Source: Pieris napi (taxonomy: Eukaryota; Arthropoda; Insecta; Lepidoptera; Pieridae). From it: a stretch of 64,000 nucleotides of DNA. The stretch lies in NCBI RefSeq assembly GCF_905475465.1, contig NC_062235.1, positions 2,490,001 to 2,554,000 of the forward strand, given 5' to 3'. Below, piece by piece: positions 21,694 to 35,700 of this stretch; within the stretch, counting starts at the first letter, position 1, and the number at the start of each line of letters is the position of its first letter. The notes beneath the pieces are model-generated. The model had not been told where the DNA came from and did no database searches. It saw only the letters and a program-made list of their open reading frames with translations. The position numbers were made by a program, and so were the translations under genes.

Positions 21694-23307
21694 TTTTGCA
21701 TTTTTGAAACTACCCTCAGTTACCGCCTACATTGGCATAGTATTGTTGTCATCGTTTTCGGATACTTACATAATCAAAAGAAATATATAGACGAAAATTT
21801 TGAAACATCAATACTATGCCCTATAAAAAACTTATTTATGACCCAATCTAAATGATAAAGCACGGGACTGAAGTGAACCTGAATATATTTTTTTAATTTC
21901 AAATCATTTGGAACCTTCCTAGTCCCATAAAAATTGATTAAAAAAAATATAAAAAAGACTTATATTTAAAAATAGAGTTTATTTTTTATTTGTGAAGAAT
22001 TTTTAAACTACCCTCAAGTATAATTTATAAAGTAGAATATTTAAATTCTTATGGCTTGTTTAACTTGATGTAATTGGCAAATTTTGTCATATTTACTAAT
22101 ATTCAAATATAATTTCATGATTAGATGTTACAAAAATTGTTGTTCTGAAATAATTTAATAATTTATAAACTTTGTTGTATTACCATTTTTCATTAGCGTT
22201 TAAGCTCGTATTCTAAAACGTTAATAACACTTAGCTAACCATGATCGGTGGAGCAAGACATTTCCATTGTAAAATATACCTTAATTCAAAACAATAAGAA
22301 CGATATTAGAAAGGACCTTAAGTCACAATCCTGCTATAGTGGTCATGGTATAGGCAAGAAACATTTTGACAGCACATGTCTTACATACGTTTAAGAATAC
22401 GAGTCTATTGGTGCTGGGCTTAAGATATAATATTGGATACAAAGAAAAATTATAGAGATTGTAATTAAAGACATTTTATTTTCGCCATTTAGTTTTAATT
22501 TAAAATATTAAATTTTATATTGACATCTGGGACTGACTTGTAAATTAGGTACATATTTTACATAAATAGTTGTCAAAAGTATTATGAATACATTGTGGTG
22601 ATGTACATATTTTTATGTATTTTTACTGATTCGAAAATATATAATTAATTTTAAAAAGTGTTTTACTACTTCTACTAATAGTCCTAATCTGGCACATTTT
22701 TTGCTCACTATTTAATACAAAAAACTAGATAGCTGACATTTGTAAAAGGTTTATGTGCACAGAAAAAAAATTCAAACTGATTTAGTTTCTAGAGTAACTT
22801 GCAGGTTGGCACAAAAAATTCGGCAATATATATTAAAAAATATCATATGAAAGATTAAACGATTAAACGACGATTGCTTTTAAGAGTGATGAGATGTTTC
22901 CGGAGCATGTTTATTATTCACATCAAAGCCAAATCTCATTCACTCAATTTAGAGACGGGGGGTCTCGCAAATTGTAAATTACGTACTGATTGCAGACCCT
23001 GGTCGTAATCAAGTACCTATACCTACCATATATATATATATATATATGTTATTTAAGAAAAATCTCTTTCATATTACAAGCATTATCGATAAAATTCAAA
23101 TCTTATGGTAAAAGGGGTTTACTTTTCAAGGTTTAAGAATCCTAGTGCTTGGAAAGTTGTAGAATTTTCTTACTTAAAAAATTCGTAATAATTCGTCTGA
23201 GTTTCATGACTTGTTCTCAGACCAGGTACTCTGTAACTTCGATGTAAGTCTCTCAATATCAACAACGCTGTTGCGCTTGTTCGCGCACTACAAATATATA
23301 AAATAAA

Positions 23308-23528
23308 CTAGTGGACCCGGCAGACGTTGTTCTGATGATATTTCAAGCAATTAGTAAAGCAAAGTATGAAAGTACCGACTGCAGCGCCATCTGGCGGGCT
23401 GATTTGTGAATCTAAACCATTCCCAGATCCCCTTGAACACACACAAAAAATTTCATCAAAATCGGTCCAGTCGTTTGAGAAAAGTTCAGTGACATACACA
23501 CTCACAGAAGAATTATATATATAAAGAT
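23308..23528 (+). repeat. RTE-like LINE tail, 'ACTAGTGGACCC' family, copy 1
   Basis: About 220 bp beginning ACTAGTGGACCCGGCAGACG, with TTTCATCAAAATCGGTCCAG in the middle and a TATATATAAAGAT end. Copies at 46388-46610 (plus) and 35628-35850 (minus) share both ends, so the short form itself appears to be the mobile unit. Confidence 0.65.
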
Positions 23529-26068
23529 TTTGATTTGACATAAATGTCATCTCGGTGGGGTAAAAAAGCCAAAATTATCTCAATTAATCGAAATTGAAAA
23601 ACATCTGGTTTAAAAAGAAACAATCATTGTTCTATTACCATTTATTCAAAAATACATGTAATAATATGCTTCATGACATCCGGGCTTGTGAAGATATCAT
23701 TTACGTTTAACAAAGAGGATTTAAATAAATACATCTTCAGTTAACTACACTACGTAGGATTTACATTTTAGTTTCATATAATACAACTTTGACACTGGAA
23801 ATTATTTTCCTTTAAAGATAAATATCAACTCTACTAAAGAAGAATGGAGCGTAAGATAGTGGTACTGATAAACAAAACGATAAAAATGGGGTTCACCGAG
23901 TTAAGGAACTCAAATAATAGGCTATTTGACAAGATTTTACAAACCATTTCGGATTATTTATTATATATATACGGACTATAGACACACAAATCGTAATGGT
24001 CGAAGAATATTGACGGATCTGACAAATAGTAAACTTTACAGGGCAGCCATTTCAAAATAATATAATCATGTTAGTTTTTGTCCTATTTTAATTCATATTC
24101 TCTTATTATGAAAATTGGCATACAAGCAAACAAAAGGGTTTGTTTTGAAACAAAATAAAAATAATAACATTAAATTACAGTTTAGAAAAAATAATTTGAA
24201 ATTTAAAACATATGGATTTTTTTTAATGTAGCCGAAATATGAAGTCAATGTAGTATTCAAAGTGGATTTTGGATTTTTTTCAAATCTGACATTGTTTCAC
24301 GATTATGACGAAATCTTATTTTTAACTTAGTTAAATTTTTAAACTTATATGATTTCAAAAACCGGCTAAATTCTCTAGGCAAGATGGCGTCGCACCAGTA
24401 CGTTGTACCAGGTTTGTAACAAGCATTCATGTTTTTAAGTGTTAATTATCATTCTTAAATTACGTAAACATATTTCGATCACTCAGCCTACGACGAATTT
24501 AAACTCTATGACAGTATTAGGTAGGCGAAAATATTATTTACAACTAATCTGTGACCATTGTGTCAAATGACGTATTAAAATAAATATTAATTATGATTTT
24601 TTTGTAAAATATATAATTATTTATGAGTTATTTTAACGCTTTAAAGTTATGTTTTAAACATATTACTCTCAATAAGACTTATACTAATACTGTCGAATAG
24701 CCTATTAAAAATCATAACATTTAATAGTTTCCCCTCGTCAAAAATCGGATAAAAAAAAATTCCATACATAATTAATAATTAAAAATAATCATAAAACTTA
24801 CTAAATCTCGAATTTCAAATGTTAGGAAATGAATTTTCAGTGTCATTAGTTCGCACTTGGCGCATTTATGAGCCCAAACATGACCGACGAGATATTTTTA
24901 TTTAAAATTCGTCTTTATTGCTATGTGCTAAGGTTTATTTCACAATGGCTCAGCAAACCGGTCAAGACTTAAATAAGGATGTGCTAATATAATTTTGACT
25001 AGTAAGCACCAATTTTCTAATGTCTATATTTTATCGTATTCATACTATTTACATGTGGCTAATAAAATTTAGCCAATCACATTTTTGTATATAGATTTTA
25101 TCATTAAATTGACGTTATACATGGTGTTTTTCAAACGAATTTGAGCGATAAAAGCTTTTTCATGCATTGATGATATAAAAAATATATATTTAATGAAAAA
25201 GTTTGCGCTGTTAAGAAAGTTTATATACAACATACCATCTGCTCGAATCGTATATAAAAGAGCACATTCAAATTACGATTGGTATTTTATATAGAAACCG
25301 GGAGTCGGTGGTTTAACTAGCCCGTTATTCGAAACTCACAGCGTATTTAAAACAGACAAATTAGCCGACAAACTGTTTTAAAATTTAATTTTTGTATAAG
25401 GATGGTATATATATACAGGATGGCTTTTTAATACCGCCTTTTTTTAAAAAATATTATTTTTTTAAGAATACTCATTATTCTTCGTTATGTTTTAAAGCAA
25501 TAACTGAAATTACATTTTATTTTTAACCACGTTTTATAGAGAGATTTGATCCTGATGATACTTACGTAATTATCATCGAACTATAAACGTTCTACTTCGT
25601 TTTTTAGGTCGTTTAAAATTCTTAGTACTGAGCTCCCATCTGACTGTGAAAGGCGAAACTAATCAAATTTGTATAGACACGTGACAAGTCCATACACAGC
25701 GACTGTAGAAAAGATCAGAAGGTAGTAATAAAAAGCACCCTGTATATAACGTCTCATATATACAAGTTTATATAAGTTAATAACCCACACTGAGTATGTT
25801 ATACACAAAAATTCGGTGGTTCTCTGGCGACCATGGTACGTCACTAATGTTCATTCTTCTTTTGGCTTCTGATTCACCTGTAAGATAGAAACAAAAAGGC
25901 TAGAGTCTGCGCTCACATTTATTTCCTATTTACTTCTACAGTTTTATAATAAAAAAACAGTGGCGCCAAAACCTTTTAGACGTACCCTCAAATTATTGAA
26001 TCAGTTTTGTGATCATTTATTTAGACTCACCGGCCTCACGACCCGAGATACTATGTTTTTTTTATATA

Positions 26069-26183
26069 ACAGGAGGCAAACAGGCAGGAGACTCATCTGA
26101 TGATAAACCATAACCATAAAATACCATGGACACTTAAATTGCCGAAAGACTCGCAAGTGCGATGCCGGCCTTTTAAGAATTGT
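26069..26183 (+). repeat. Interspersed repeat, 'GGAGGCAAACAGGC' family, copy 1
   Basis: It reads GGAGGCAAACAGGCAGGAG, then ATGGACACTTAAATTGCCG and GATGCCGGCCTTTTAAG. A second copy is at 60639-60745. The family is widespread in lepidopteran DNA; no ORF. Confidence 0.55.
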
Positions 26184-26619
26184 TACGAAGCAACGTCAAA
26201 TTTGTTCGGAAATACTGGTAGGCTGGCTTCCACATCAATTCAATTTTCAAACCCCGCGTTCTGTCCCTCATTTTAACCCATTTAAAAAGTCCTGCATATT
26301 CCATTTCTTGAATAAGGCTATATATTATATCGTCTAGACTAGTGTTTCCCAAGCTTTATTGTGCTATGCCCCTATATTTCATCATTAAATTAAAGAAATA
26401 TAAATGATAGCTATCATATTTTTCCATTTTAGGAAGAAATTACTAGGAATTTGTTAACGACACACAGTAAGTAAAACATATAATGAATAACAAAAACGCT
26501 AATTCCAAATAATTTTAATAAATTTTCGAATTAATAATAAAATGAATTATCACGCGTAAATAAGTAATAAAATTGGGAAGACTCCTCACCATATATATGC
26601 GAATCAGCAAACACCACTT

Positions 26620-29600
26620 TCATGGCTCTGTATAGACAGTCAAATGCGGTGCGTGCATGAGGCGCCTATGAGCCTCGGAGCCCGTGAGAGCCGCCACCGT
26701 GACTCCGGCCTGGTACGAAGCCGGGATCACTATGTGACGTGTACGCGTATCCGCTTCCGTACAACCCGAGTAACGCCATTCGCGAAGGACGTTTGCTACT
26801 TGACCTGATAATATTACACTAAATTTTTAAGTATTTTACTTGGGGGGCCGTTCGAGTATTATTTAAGCAATATAGGGAGGAGGGGGATATTTCTTTGATT
26901 TTCTTGTTTGGTGATTACGTCAACAGTAATTATTTATTTTTTTATACATATTACAAAACATTACAATGCATTTTCGAGGCTTCCTACAAAAAATTAATAC
27001 GTTTATGTACTATCATTTTTGAGAGCTTTGCTTACTTTTTCTGACAAGAGGGGTGGGGGAGAGGTAAAAAACAAAAATAAATAACAGTAAATCTGCTTAT
27101 GTAATACTTGAACGGTCCCTACCAGTCGGTTAGTTCCAGTAGAATGTAATTGAAAGGTAAGGAATTATTATATGTAGTCAATATAGTCTGTGCGGGAAGA
27201 CACCCGTCGTGGGGCAGTGATGCCAACTTGGGGGTATTTCTCTTGATATCCTGGGGGGGGGGGGTTTAGGAGGTACATTTATTTAGGGGATTTTTACTTT
27301 ATAATTTTTTTTAAACTCACGATTCTAATTATATTAAGACTAGAACTCAACCAACAAACTAAACCAAATATAAACTGTTGGCTTCAATCTCGTGGAGTGC
27401 AACTGCTTTTCGAGTTAATAATCTTGATATTTATAAAGAAAAAAAAATTGTAAAAATGTATGTACATTTTGTGAATAAATAAAATAACGCGTAGCAAAGT
27501 AAGAATTATATTAGTTTATATATTGCCATGCCTGTTCTTTTTACGCACAGACTATATCCGTTACTAAAAAACAGTTATTTGAAAGCCGTTTGTTACAGAC
27601 CAGCTCTAGTTTTAGTTTTGACATTTAAATTTGAAATGAAAGTAAAAATTTAATAAAATTTTGTGAAACAAATAGAGAAAAATATTACACGTTAAAAATT
27701 ACTGAAGCAAATATTTTTTTATTTACTTTTATTCACATTTTTTCTCCCATATCAACATTCTATTGAAAAAATCGTCTTTAATGCTTTGTATTACGGTGTA
27801 TTTTACAATGAAAATTTAAGGAAATTATAGTGATTAATGAATAAACTTACCAAGCACATTCATCCTATGAAACCGGACATCAGGCACCGCTGTCAACGGG
27901 GACATATCCGTCTCCGGGTCAAATCTGGCCACGATATCCCTTGACCTCACCAGAAGCACTGAAGGGGACACCAGTCGTGACCAGACAACCCCTTCGGAGA
28001 CGCATTCCACTGGGTTACACAGGTAAACTCCCCTAGGAGACACCCCAAACACCATCTGATGATGCCAGGCATCTGGGATCTCACCTTCGCTATCCAGCTG
28101 AAGGTTTAACGTGAGGATTGGTACTGCACCTGAATTATTTGTTATTAAAAAATTATCAGCTAATAATTAGGTATATTACATACAAATTACAATTATCAAA
28201 TAGTAATCATGTATGGGGCTTATAGTCAATTGAACATAACATATTAAATAAAAAATCGACGGCATCTGTTAGGGCACATAAGGCTGATCATATACCTATC
28301 AGCACGTGTCTATTAGAAAAAAACAAATCACGAAACAGATGCAGAAATCTGAGACCTAAAGCGGGCCATAGACGGACCGCATGTTGCAGTCAAGACCGAC
28401 TGCAATATGCGGTTTGCTCAGGAACTGCTCGAGTGGTCCGTGTATTGCGAATATGAATTTAGTATGGAAACTGCAGATCGCCGTGCGGCGACCGCATATT
28501 GCAGTCGGTCTTGACTGCAACATGCGGTCCGTCTATGGCCCGCTAAAGGGAGCGTTCAAGTATTACGTAACGAATTTTTTTTCCTTTTGTAAAACGGTGC
28601 GGGGCGGGGATATTCACCACATAATGGAACTTTTAGGTATAAAGAGTCACCAGATGGTCACGAAACGTTTTACTATACTTGGGTACAGTACTGTACAGAA
28701 AAACGTTACGGCGCGTTACATGGGAGGGGGGGGGGGTCCAATAATCTCCTAAACCTAAATAAGTTAAAGGTTGGTTGGACAGCCGGGATTCAATCCCACC
28801 TTGACAAAGAGTCACTGCTGTGTAAAATTCTTACCCAATGAAATCCAATCAGCAAGCCAATGTAACAATGAAAGACTTCTTTCGGGATATGTTGGGAAGA
28901 ATCTCGCTGTGACCAACCCATCTGAGGCCTTTTGTATGCCCGTGACGAGATCTGACGCCGTACAACCCGCCACAGAGCGTGACAATAAATACCTTAAAAT
29001 AACGAAAAATACTGACCCCCTTATTCATAACTGAACTAAAGAACTATCTCTTTCATAATAGGGTAAACACAATTTGATAGAAAGGGATGGATAAGTTTAA
29101 TTAGACTATTTTTTTTAACAAGCATATAAAGATTTGGACTCATACATTACTCCAAATATAAATTCATTTTAAAATCAGCCCAGACATAAACAAAAAAACA
29201 ATCAACCAACAACAATCTTGATAGTGGTCTCTTTGGAAGTCATCAAAACATATTTTGGGAAGAAACAGGTAAGGTTATTTTTAATATTAAATTTTTAAAC
29301 TGTACATACAAAAAGGTAAAGGTAAAAAATCAAATTCGAACATCCATGTTTTGCTTGGTTGACTGATCAAGTTTATTAAGTCTACCCACATTTTTGGTGC
29401 TGTTCTGTTTTGTTCTTTTATATATGTACCTACATCTGTGCGCTCTAATTTCTAATTTTTAATCTTAGTTTTAAATATGTGTTTCTCAGTAAGTGAATTT
29501 TGTATGCAATTCTTATGAGAAATAAAGTTATTCTTAAACCTTAAACCACCTGTATTACATAAAAATATATTATTTGTTTTATTTATGTTTAAATAAAACT

Positions 29601-32002
29601 TGTTAATAAAGTTTTACCATTTGTAGTACTCAAGTATAACAAAACAATATTAATTTGTCTTTAAAAATTTCTGATGACCAATGTCACTGTATATATTATC
29701 ACTGTATGTTTGAATTGTATTGTAAATACTGCTACTTCAAACCTTGCCTTATTGTAAACCATTTATTATGTTTCATAATAATGAAATACTTTAATGAGCT
29801 TGGGAGCAATTCATACTACTGTAAACTACAGGATACCTTATTAATGAGGCGTGGTACTTGCCTTCATATTCTATAACAAAATCACAAATGCAAACATAAC
29901 ACCATGGATTTAAGTTAGTACTGTATTTGCTGACAAAGTTACAATATTAGATCCATTTATATTGAAGAAATGGTAATACTAAGACATACAGTACTTTATA
30001 ATTGGGCTGGTTATATAGATATGTATAATAATTATTATACATAATGATTTTTAGTATTACCTTGGTATAGGTGCATTGTTGGCCCTTTGTCTTGTGCCTA
30101 CTGCAACATTAATTCTTTCAGTATTTACAGGAACTCCTAGTGCAAGCTGAAAATTGTATAATAAACAAATAACAACAAAGTATAAGAAATTTTTTCGCTT
30201 ATGACAGTGTTTGTCAGGCACAAACAGGTGAAACTTACTTTTCCCTAGCAAAATTTATCATGCAAGTATACTCACAAAAACATTAACTATCGCTGTAGCT
30301 CCACAGGCAGATGTGCCTATCTGCGTGACTTGTCTTTCACATGCTTCTCGCTCAGACCACACCATGCACCGAGGAGCTTCTACACAAGGTTCACTAGCCT
30401 GTGAGGGACCAGCCACAGGCTCAGCATTCTAAAAGTAGAAATGTACTTACACTTATTAAATACTTCACCTATTTCAACAATTAACATATTTGCAGACATC
30501 CACTATAATTGAATTAATGCTATAACTAAGTACCTCACAAGTAGAACTTTGAACTTCATCACTTTTAGGCTGATCATCCATAAGTCTCTTCGCCATGTTG
30601 ACATGGTATAATGCTGTTGTCAAGTTAACCGAGTCAATTGTTGCATTTTCACCTTGATTTATTTGATGAGCCATGCTTACATCCTTTTTTTCTTCATTGT
30701 CTATAAAAAAGTAAGATAGCTCACATTACAAAAGGACTTCATATAACAAAACATTTATATCAATAGATTATGTAAAAAAGCTTACTTACAATTTAAAATT
30801 TCTCTAGCTGATACCAAATCACCACTGGAGCCATGTGCAGTAACTGGTTCAGGATTTGGGTGATACGCCATTGTCCTTCGAACCCTTAGTCGTTCTCCTC
30901 TCACATTCACATGATTTATGTACTCTGTACGAGTTACCCTTAACTTTTTAACTATGGTACAGTGATTCTGCACATGAACATTATCACTGCTAGTAGATGG
31001 CACATCAAATATTGATGGTTTAACAGTGCTGCTTTGTGCTACAGGATGCATAAGTGGCTGTACCACACCAGGCTGATATTCCGGTGATGTTCCTCTTATA
31101 ACATGCTCATTGACTTCAGGAACACTGACAACTTCTATATCAGCTTCAGGTGTTGATTCGTCACCAGTGTCTGCTTCGCAGGAGGGTCCAGGATCAAAGT
31201 CCATTTCCAAGAAATCCATATCAGGACTGGAAGCTCGTGAACCAGGTCTGTTATTTACTGCTTGAGGTACTGCTGGCACAGCTGGAGCTATTGCTGAATT
31301 TGGGGTCAATGGCAATCCCATATCTAAGCTAAAGAAAGAACTTGGTAGATCAGCTAAATGTTCACCACCTCTATATGTATAAATACAACCATCTTCGGAC
31401 CCCAGTGAATAATCATCATTTCCTGTATCACTTGAACTGTCTTCACCTTCAGGCACGGGCCTTTTGAGCCTTAGTGTTGATGGTCTTTTCTTATTTTCTT
31501 TTCCTTCACTATTACAAGATATACTTTCACACTTACTAGTTGAAGCTATAGGAAGGCCACTTGTAGAAGGTTCATTAATTTCACAAATGTAGAGCTTTTC
31601 GTTACTAGTTTTTTCACTTTCACTTGGAACTTTTTCACACTGGGATCCTATAAAATCATTATAATTAGTCAAATTCTTGCTATAGCTTGCTTGCCTTATA
31701 CAATGTGAACTTGTTGCACTATTTTCGTAAATTGAAATGGCCATATGTGATCTTTCTACGTGTTCAACAGAAATAGATTGTTGGTCATTAGGTTCTAAAC
31801 TTGTATTAGTTTGTGTATCAGCTGACCTCTGTACAATTTGTGTAAAAGTTTCTTTTTCGTTTGACGTTGTTTCGCACACTTCGTCATCGCCATCACCTTG
31901 TCCTCTTTCCTTTAACGAATCCTTACTCGATTTGTGCTCTACGTTAACTAATTCTTGTTCCTGTATATTCCTCATTGATGAAGATTCTTCCTTAGCTTCC
32001 AT
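26620..32002 (-). CDS. Uncharacterised protein with a C-terminal cysteine-peptidase-like domain, seven exons, 746 aa
   Basis: Exons in coding order: 32002-30790, 30700-30534, 30428-30276, 30146-30061, 28992-28835, 28129-27851, 26804-26620; all junctions are GT-AG and the coding sum is 2241 nt. The first exon encodes ~400 residues of low-complexity, Ser/Glu-rich, probably disordered protein, including DSSSDTGNDDYSLGSEDG. From exon 3 the sequence becomes ordered: QIGTSACGATAIVNVF (Cys about 502) resembles the active-site helix of C39/papain-fold peptidases. Exon 6 has WHHQMVFGVSPRGVYLCNP (His about 615/616, Asn about 631), which has the spacing of the His and Asp/Asn pair in peptidase C39-like domains. 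I do not recognise a named family. There is no signal peptide or membrane segment. It shares a 706-bp head-to-head promoter region with Rab2. Confidence 0.75.
26844..27120. mobile_element. G-rich MITE copy in an intron of the peptidase-like gene
   Basis: The left end is GGGGCCGTTCGAGTATTATT and the right end GTAATACTTGAACGGTCCCT, which are inverted repeats. The interior shares GATTTTCTTGTTTGGTGATT and GAGAGCTTTGCTTACTTTT with 19693-19921. No ORF. Confidence 0.6.
28269..28360 (+). repeat. 3' fragment of the tRNA-derived SINE
   Basis: It carries AAGGCTGATCATATACCTAT and CACGAAACAGATGCAGAAAT, then CTGAGACCTAAA, the distal half of the SINE family at 20474-20768. It stops exactly where the inverted-repeat element at 28361 begins. 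Confidence 0.5.
28361..28543. mobile_element. Fold-back MITE with ~55-bp near-perfect inverted repeats
   Basis: The left arm GCGGGCCATAGACGGACCGC continues ATGTTGCAGTCAAGACCGAC and on to TGCAATATGCGGT. The right arm is the exact reverse complement over about 55 bases. TAAA flanks both sides, a probable 4-bp target duplication. About 70 bp of unique sequence forms the loop. The perfect arms suggest a young element. It lies in an intron of the peptidase-like gene. Confidence 0.75.
28545..28752. mobile_element. Truncated G-rich MITE, 'AGCGTTCAAGTATTACGTAA' family
   Basis: It begins right after the fold-back MITE with GGGAGCGTTCAAGTATTACG and contains TTTACTATACTTGGGTACAG and a run of ten G. The distal inverted repeat is missing, so the copy is truncated. 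Confidence 0.55.
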
Positions 32003-32708
32003 TATATTAAAAACAAGATTCTTTAAAATTCGTCGGCATTGTATACATGAAGGTTACCTACGTTAAAATTAGGGACGTTATGAATCTTATCAGCAATATG
32101 CAAAACACAATATTGTTAATTATTTAATAGCAATAAAATAATACAAACTCGAAATTATAAAAAGCTTATTTTTAATTGAATAATGAATAATAACAAACTA
32201 TTTTTCAACTGATACTTATGAAGTATGAACAGATAAATCATAAATTATTGTCAAATAACAAGGATAGAAAATACAGATTGATAATATATAGACTATAAAT
32301 ATACTATTAGAGTACACACTCGCAGAGTGTTACTCTTGTAACTTGTTTCTATTTGCTTCGCCAGCACGAGCTACAAACCTCTTTTCACTTATTTCTCATT
32401 TAAGTTTGATTAATTAAAGCTGACCCTAATCGAGAGCATAAGTTAGACTTAAGAGCAATCTAATAAACTTTAATGTAATAACTGTAAACTTCTTAAATTT
32501 GTCAATTGTCCTTCTTATCGCGAAATGAGAATGCATGTTGTCAAATTGTACATGACAATTTTATTAAATACGAGCATCTTACTCTTACGATTTATCCAGC
32601 TGTGAAAATCTAAAATTGCGTCTAATTTTATTTTACAAGAACATAAAGTAAATATAACGTAAATTGATTCACAAGTTTTAAATCGTAATATAATCGATAG
32701 AAGTTAAA
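32003..32708. promoter_or_regulatory. Shared head-to-head promoter region (peptidase-like gene / Rab2)
   Basis: 706 bp separate the start codons of the two divergent genes. The segment must hold both 5' UTRs and core promoters. I see no clear TATA box at a defined position and mark no start site. Confidence 0.5.
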
Positions 32709-35700
32709 ATGGCTTACGCCTACTTGTTTAAATACATCATCATTGGAGATACAGGTATTGATTTTATTTCCTGAAATTATTTTATATGTATTTTGTCCAT
32801 CGTTTATTTCTTTTAATCTAAGTTTTAGGAATTAGTAATTGTAGTAGATTTACTTAGACAGGGATTTAGTTCTATATTTCTACTAAAATATTATTTTAAT
32901 TTCCTTTCTTTCTATGGATACTGATAGCATTACATCCTAGTGTTCCGCCTACGCTTAATATAAAAGTAGGCTTTAATTACAAGGCATTTACGTGTGTTTA
33001 ATCTTACTAAAAATAATTCTGTAATTTTATAATGAATTTATATCAAGATACCTTTAATTTTTCGTTTAAGTATCAAGGACGTTGTTCTTTGTTGTTGTGC
33101 AACAAAGAACAAAGTAATGTTATGAAAAAATATTGTATTATATATTATTTGTTTTTAGTTTTTTTTTTTTTCAAGCATTTCAGACTTTTTTTGTATTTAA
33201 AAGCCAGTGTTCATTTTCTTTTCATTCTAGTCTCATTATAGACATTATATAAAACTTATTATTATTAAAAACACATAAATATTAATACCTTAATATAACA
33301 ATTTTTCACTAGGTGTGGGCAAGTCTTGTCTGCTACTTCAGTTTACAGACAAGAGGTTCCAGCCTGTTCATGATTTAACTATTGGTGTTGAATTTGGAGC
33401 TCGTATGATTACTATTGATGGCAAACAAATCAAACTGCAGATATGGGATACTGCTGGCCAAGAAGCATTCAGGTATAACATGTTATAGTTAAATTTCAGA
33501 GATTTGCATTAATAAGTATGTAATGTTGTTGCTATTGATTGAGCCTTCACTCACTCCCAAGTTTGTTAGAAATACAACCTTCCGACCAACCAATTTCCTT
33601 CATCAGCAATATAATTTTTAAAAACTCATAGGTTTACATCACATATCCTGGTAAAATTTCTAGCTTCCAAGGTAAATTGTACCAGTTATGTGTAACTGTA
33701 CTTGGTGACCCTAATGTATACTTAATGAAATGAAGTACAATGAACTAGGTCAATAAACCACCAATGTTATTGTTTTTTACACTTTGTTAGAATGTTTTTA
33801 AACTTTGTAAACTAGTGGACATAGTAAAGTTTATTGAACATAATGGGCAACAAACTGACAAGCATAAATTATTTACAGAATTGCCTGTGTTTTGTATGCA
33901 TTGATTTAGGCTTTAATCTGCCTTTTGAGACGAAATCTTTTTCTTTTTCATTTATTTTTTTCTTTGGCTAACTTTACTCTTAAGTATTTTATCAAGGCTT
34001 GTGTTAATTTTTATTAATATTTCACAAGTCACATTTATTTATTCTATGTACTTTATTACAGATCAATCACTCGTTCTTACTACAGAGGTGCTGCAGGCGC
34101 TCTTTTAGTATATGATATTACTCGGCGAGAGACATTCAATCATCTTACCACCTGGCTTGAAGATGCACGCCAACATTCCAACTCTAATATGGTTATTATG
34201 CTTATTGGAAATAAGAGGTATGAACTTAAACAGTTTTCAACAAGTCTAATTCAAATGAAACGAATAATTTAACATGTAAATTTTTTTTACTATCTCCTAA
34301 GCTAAATATTTTAGCTTTAAAAAAAATGTTCATATATCATTATAATTTATGTTGGTTTAAATACATTATAGTAACGGTAAATAAGATACATTGATTATAA
34401 TTAGTATAGCCCTCATAATATTGTAAATTATTATAAAGAGATTGATTTTATCTAAAGTCTATACAACACTAACTAATGAATCACATATATACTTATTATG
34501 ATTCATCTGTTGAAATAGGGAGGAATCTTAATAGGGCAATGCATGCATGTTTTTTTGTTCCATTATATTTTTTATTATCATATTCTCCTGATAAAGAGAT
34601 CAGGATAAATTTTATTTGAATTTGAAATTTTATATGAATCATTCTAGTGATCTAGAATCACGGCGCGAAGTAAAGAAAGAGGAAGGTGAGGCCTTCGCTC
34701 GTGAACATGGACTTGTGTTTATGGAGACTTCTGCGAAAACTGCAGCTAACGTTGAGGAGGCTTTCATCAACACTGCTAAAGAGATCTACGAAAAGATCCA
34801 GGAGGGTGTTTTCGACATTAACAACGAGGTTGGTTATAATTACATAATAATGACTATTGGTAATTACAATCATATAGATGTTTCTTTACATTTTAATTCT
34901 ACTGAAAACTCAAACTCGATACTTCAATTTCTATCCCCTAAATACACTCATACACTTATTTTCTGATTTTTTTAACCAACTTAACAAAAAAATGTAGGTT
35001 TAACAATAATTTGATGTGTAATTTTATTGTTATATATTATTATATACAGTGGAATCTCTATAATTTGACACACGTTAATTTGAATATCTCGATAAATTGA
35101 ATTTTTTTCGGTCCCTTGAAAATTACGATAAATTTAATAAAATCAATGTTAATTGGTCCCTTCGGTGGTTTGACATATTTATGGTCCCATGAGTTTCATA
35201 TTTTCGAGAGTCGACTGTACTTTTTTGATAATATCAATGATATTTCGTAAAAAAGGTAAGAAGTAAAGACGAAAATAAAATATATATTCAATAATAACGT
35301 CTGAATCAAGTGTCAATAAAAATGCTATTGACCCGAACAACGGAAGATGATTAAATAAATTATTGAGGATGATACTCAATATCTTATTTGATTTGAATAA
35401 ATTACTGTCACTTATTTTATATAAAGGTCTCTTTTAGACTTGAGGTATAAAAGTGAATTTTTGAAAACTTGATTCTCTGGTTTAGGCACTACAAAATTAA
35501 ATATCTTTTACCAATATAAACACGACTTTATTACATTGTTTACTCCACGTGTTCAATGCTTCATAGTAGTGGTGAAATCAAGTCCCGCAGACTAGTGACT
35601 ATGCTATACTAATGCATATATAAATAAATCTTTATATATATAATTCTTCTGTGAGTGTGTATGTCACTGAATTTCTCTCAAACGACTAGAACGATTTTGA

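Larger units (their letters stand above)
21694..26619. other. Intergenic region with repeats only
   Basis: It lies between the 3' ends of the FPPS-like gene and the peptidase-like gene. It contains a (TA)n stretch near 23025-23049, one RTE-like tail (23308-23528) and one 'GGAGGCAAACAGGC' repeat (26069-26183). The rest is AT-rich and I see no gene in either strand. Confidence 0.5.

Noticed and set aside
28381..28752. 123-codon plus-strand ORF
   Set aside because: It spans a fold-back MITE and a G-rich MITE; the frame is a by-product of the inverted repeat.
26620..32002. Identification of the peptidase-like gene as BIVM or ACTMAP (C19orf54)
   Set aside because: Both were considered because they are small orphan or peptidase-like families, but the sequence around the putative catalytic Cys does not match what I remember of either, so no name is given.
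31737..32066. 109-codon plus-strand ORF
   Set aside because: Antisense shadow of the first exon of the peptidase-like gene.
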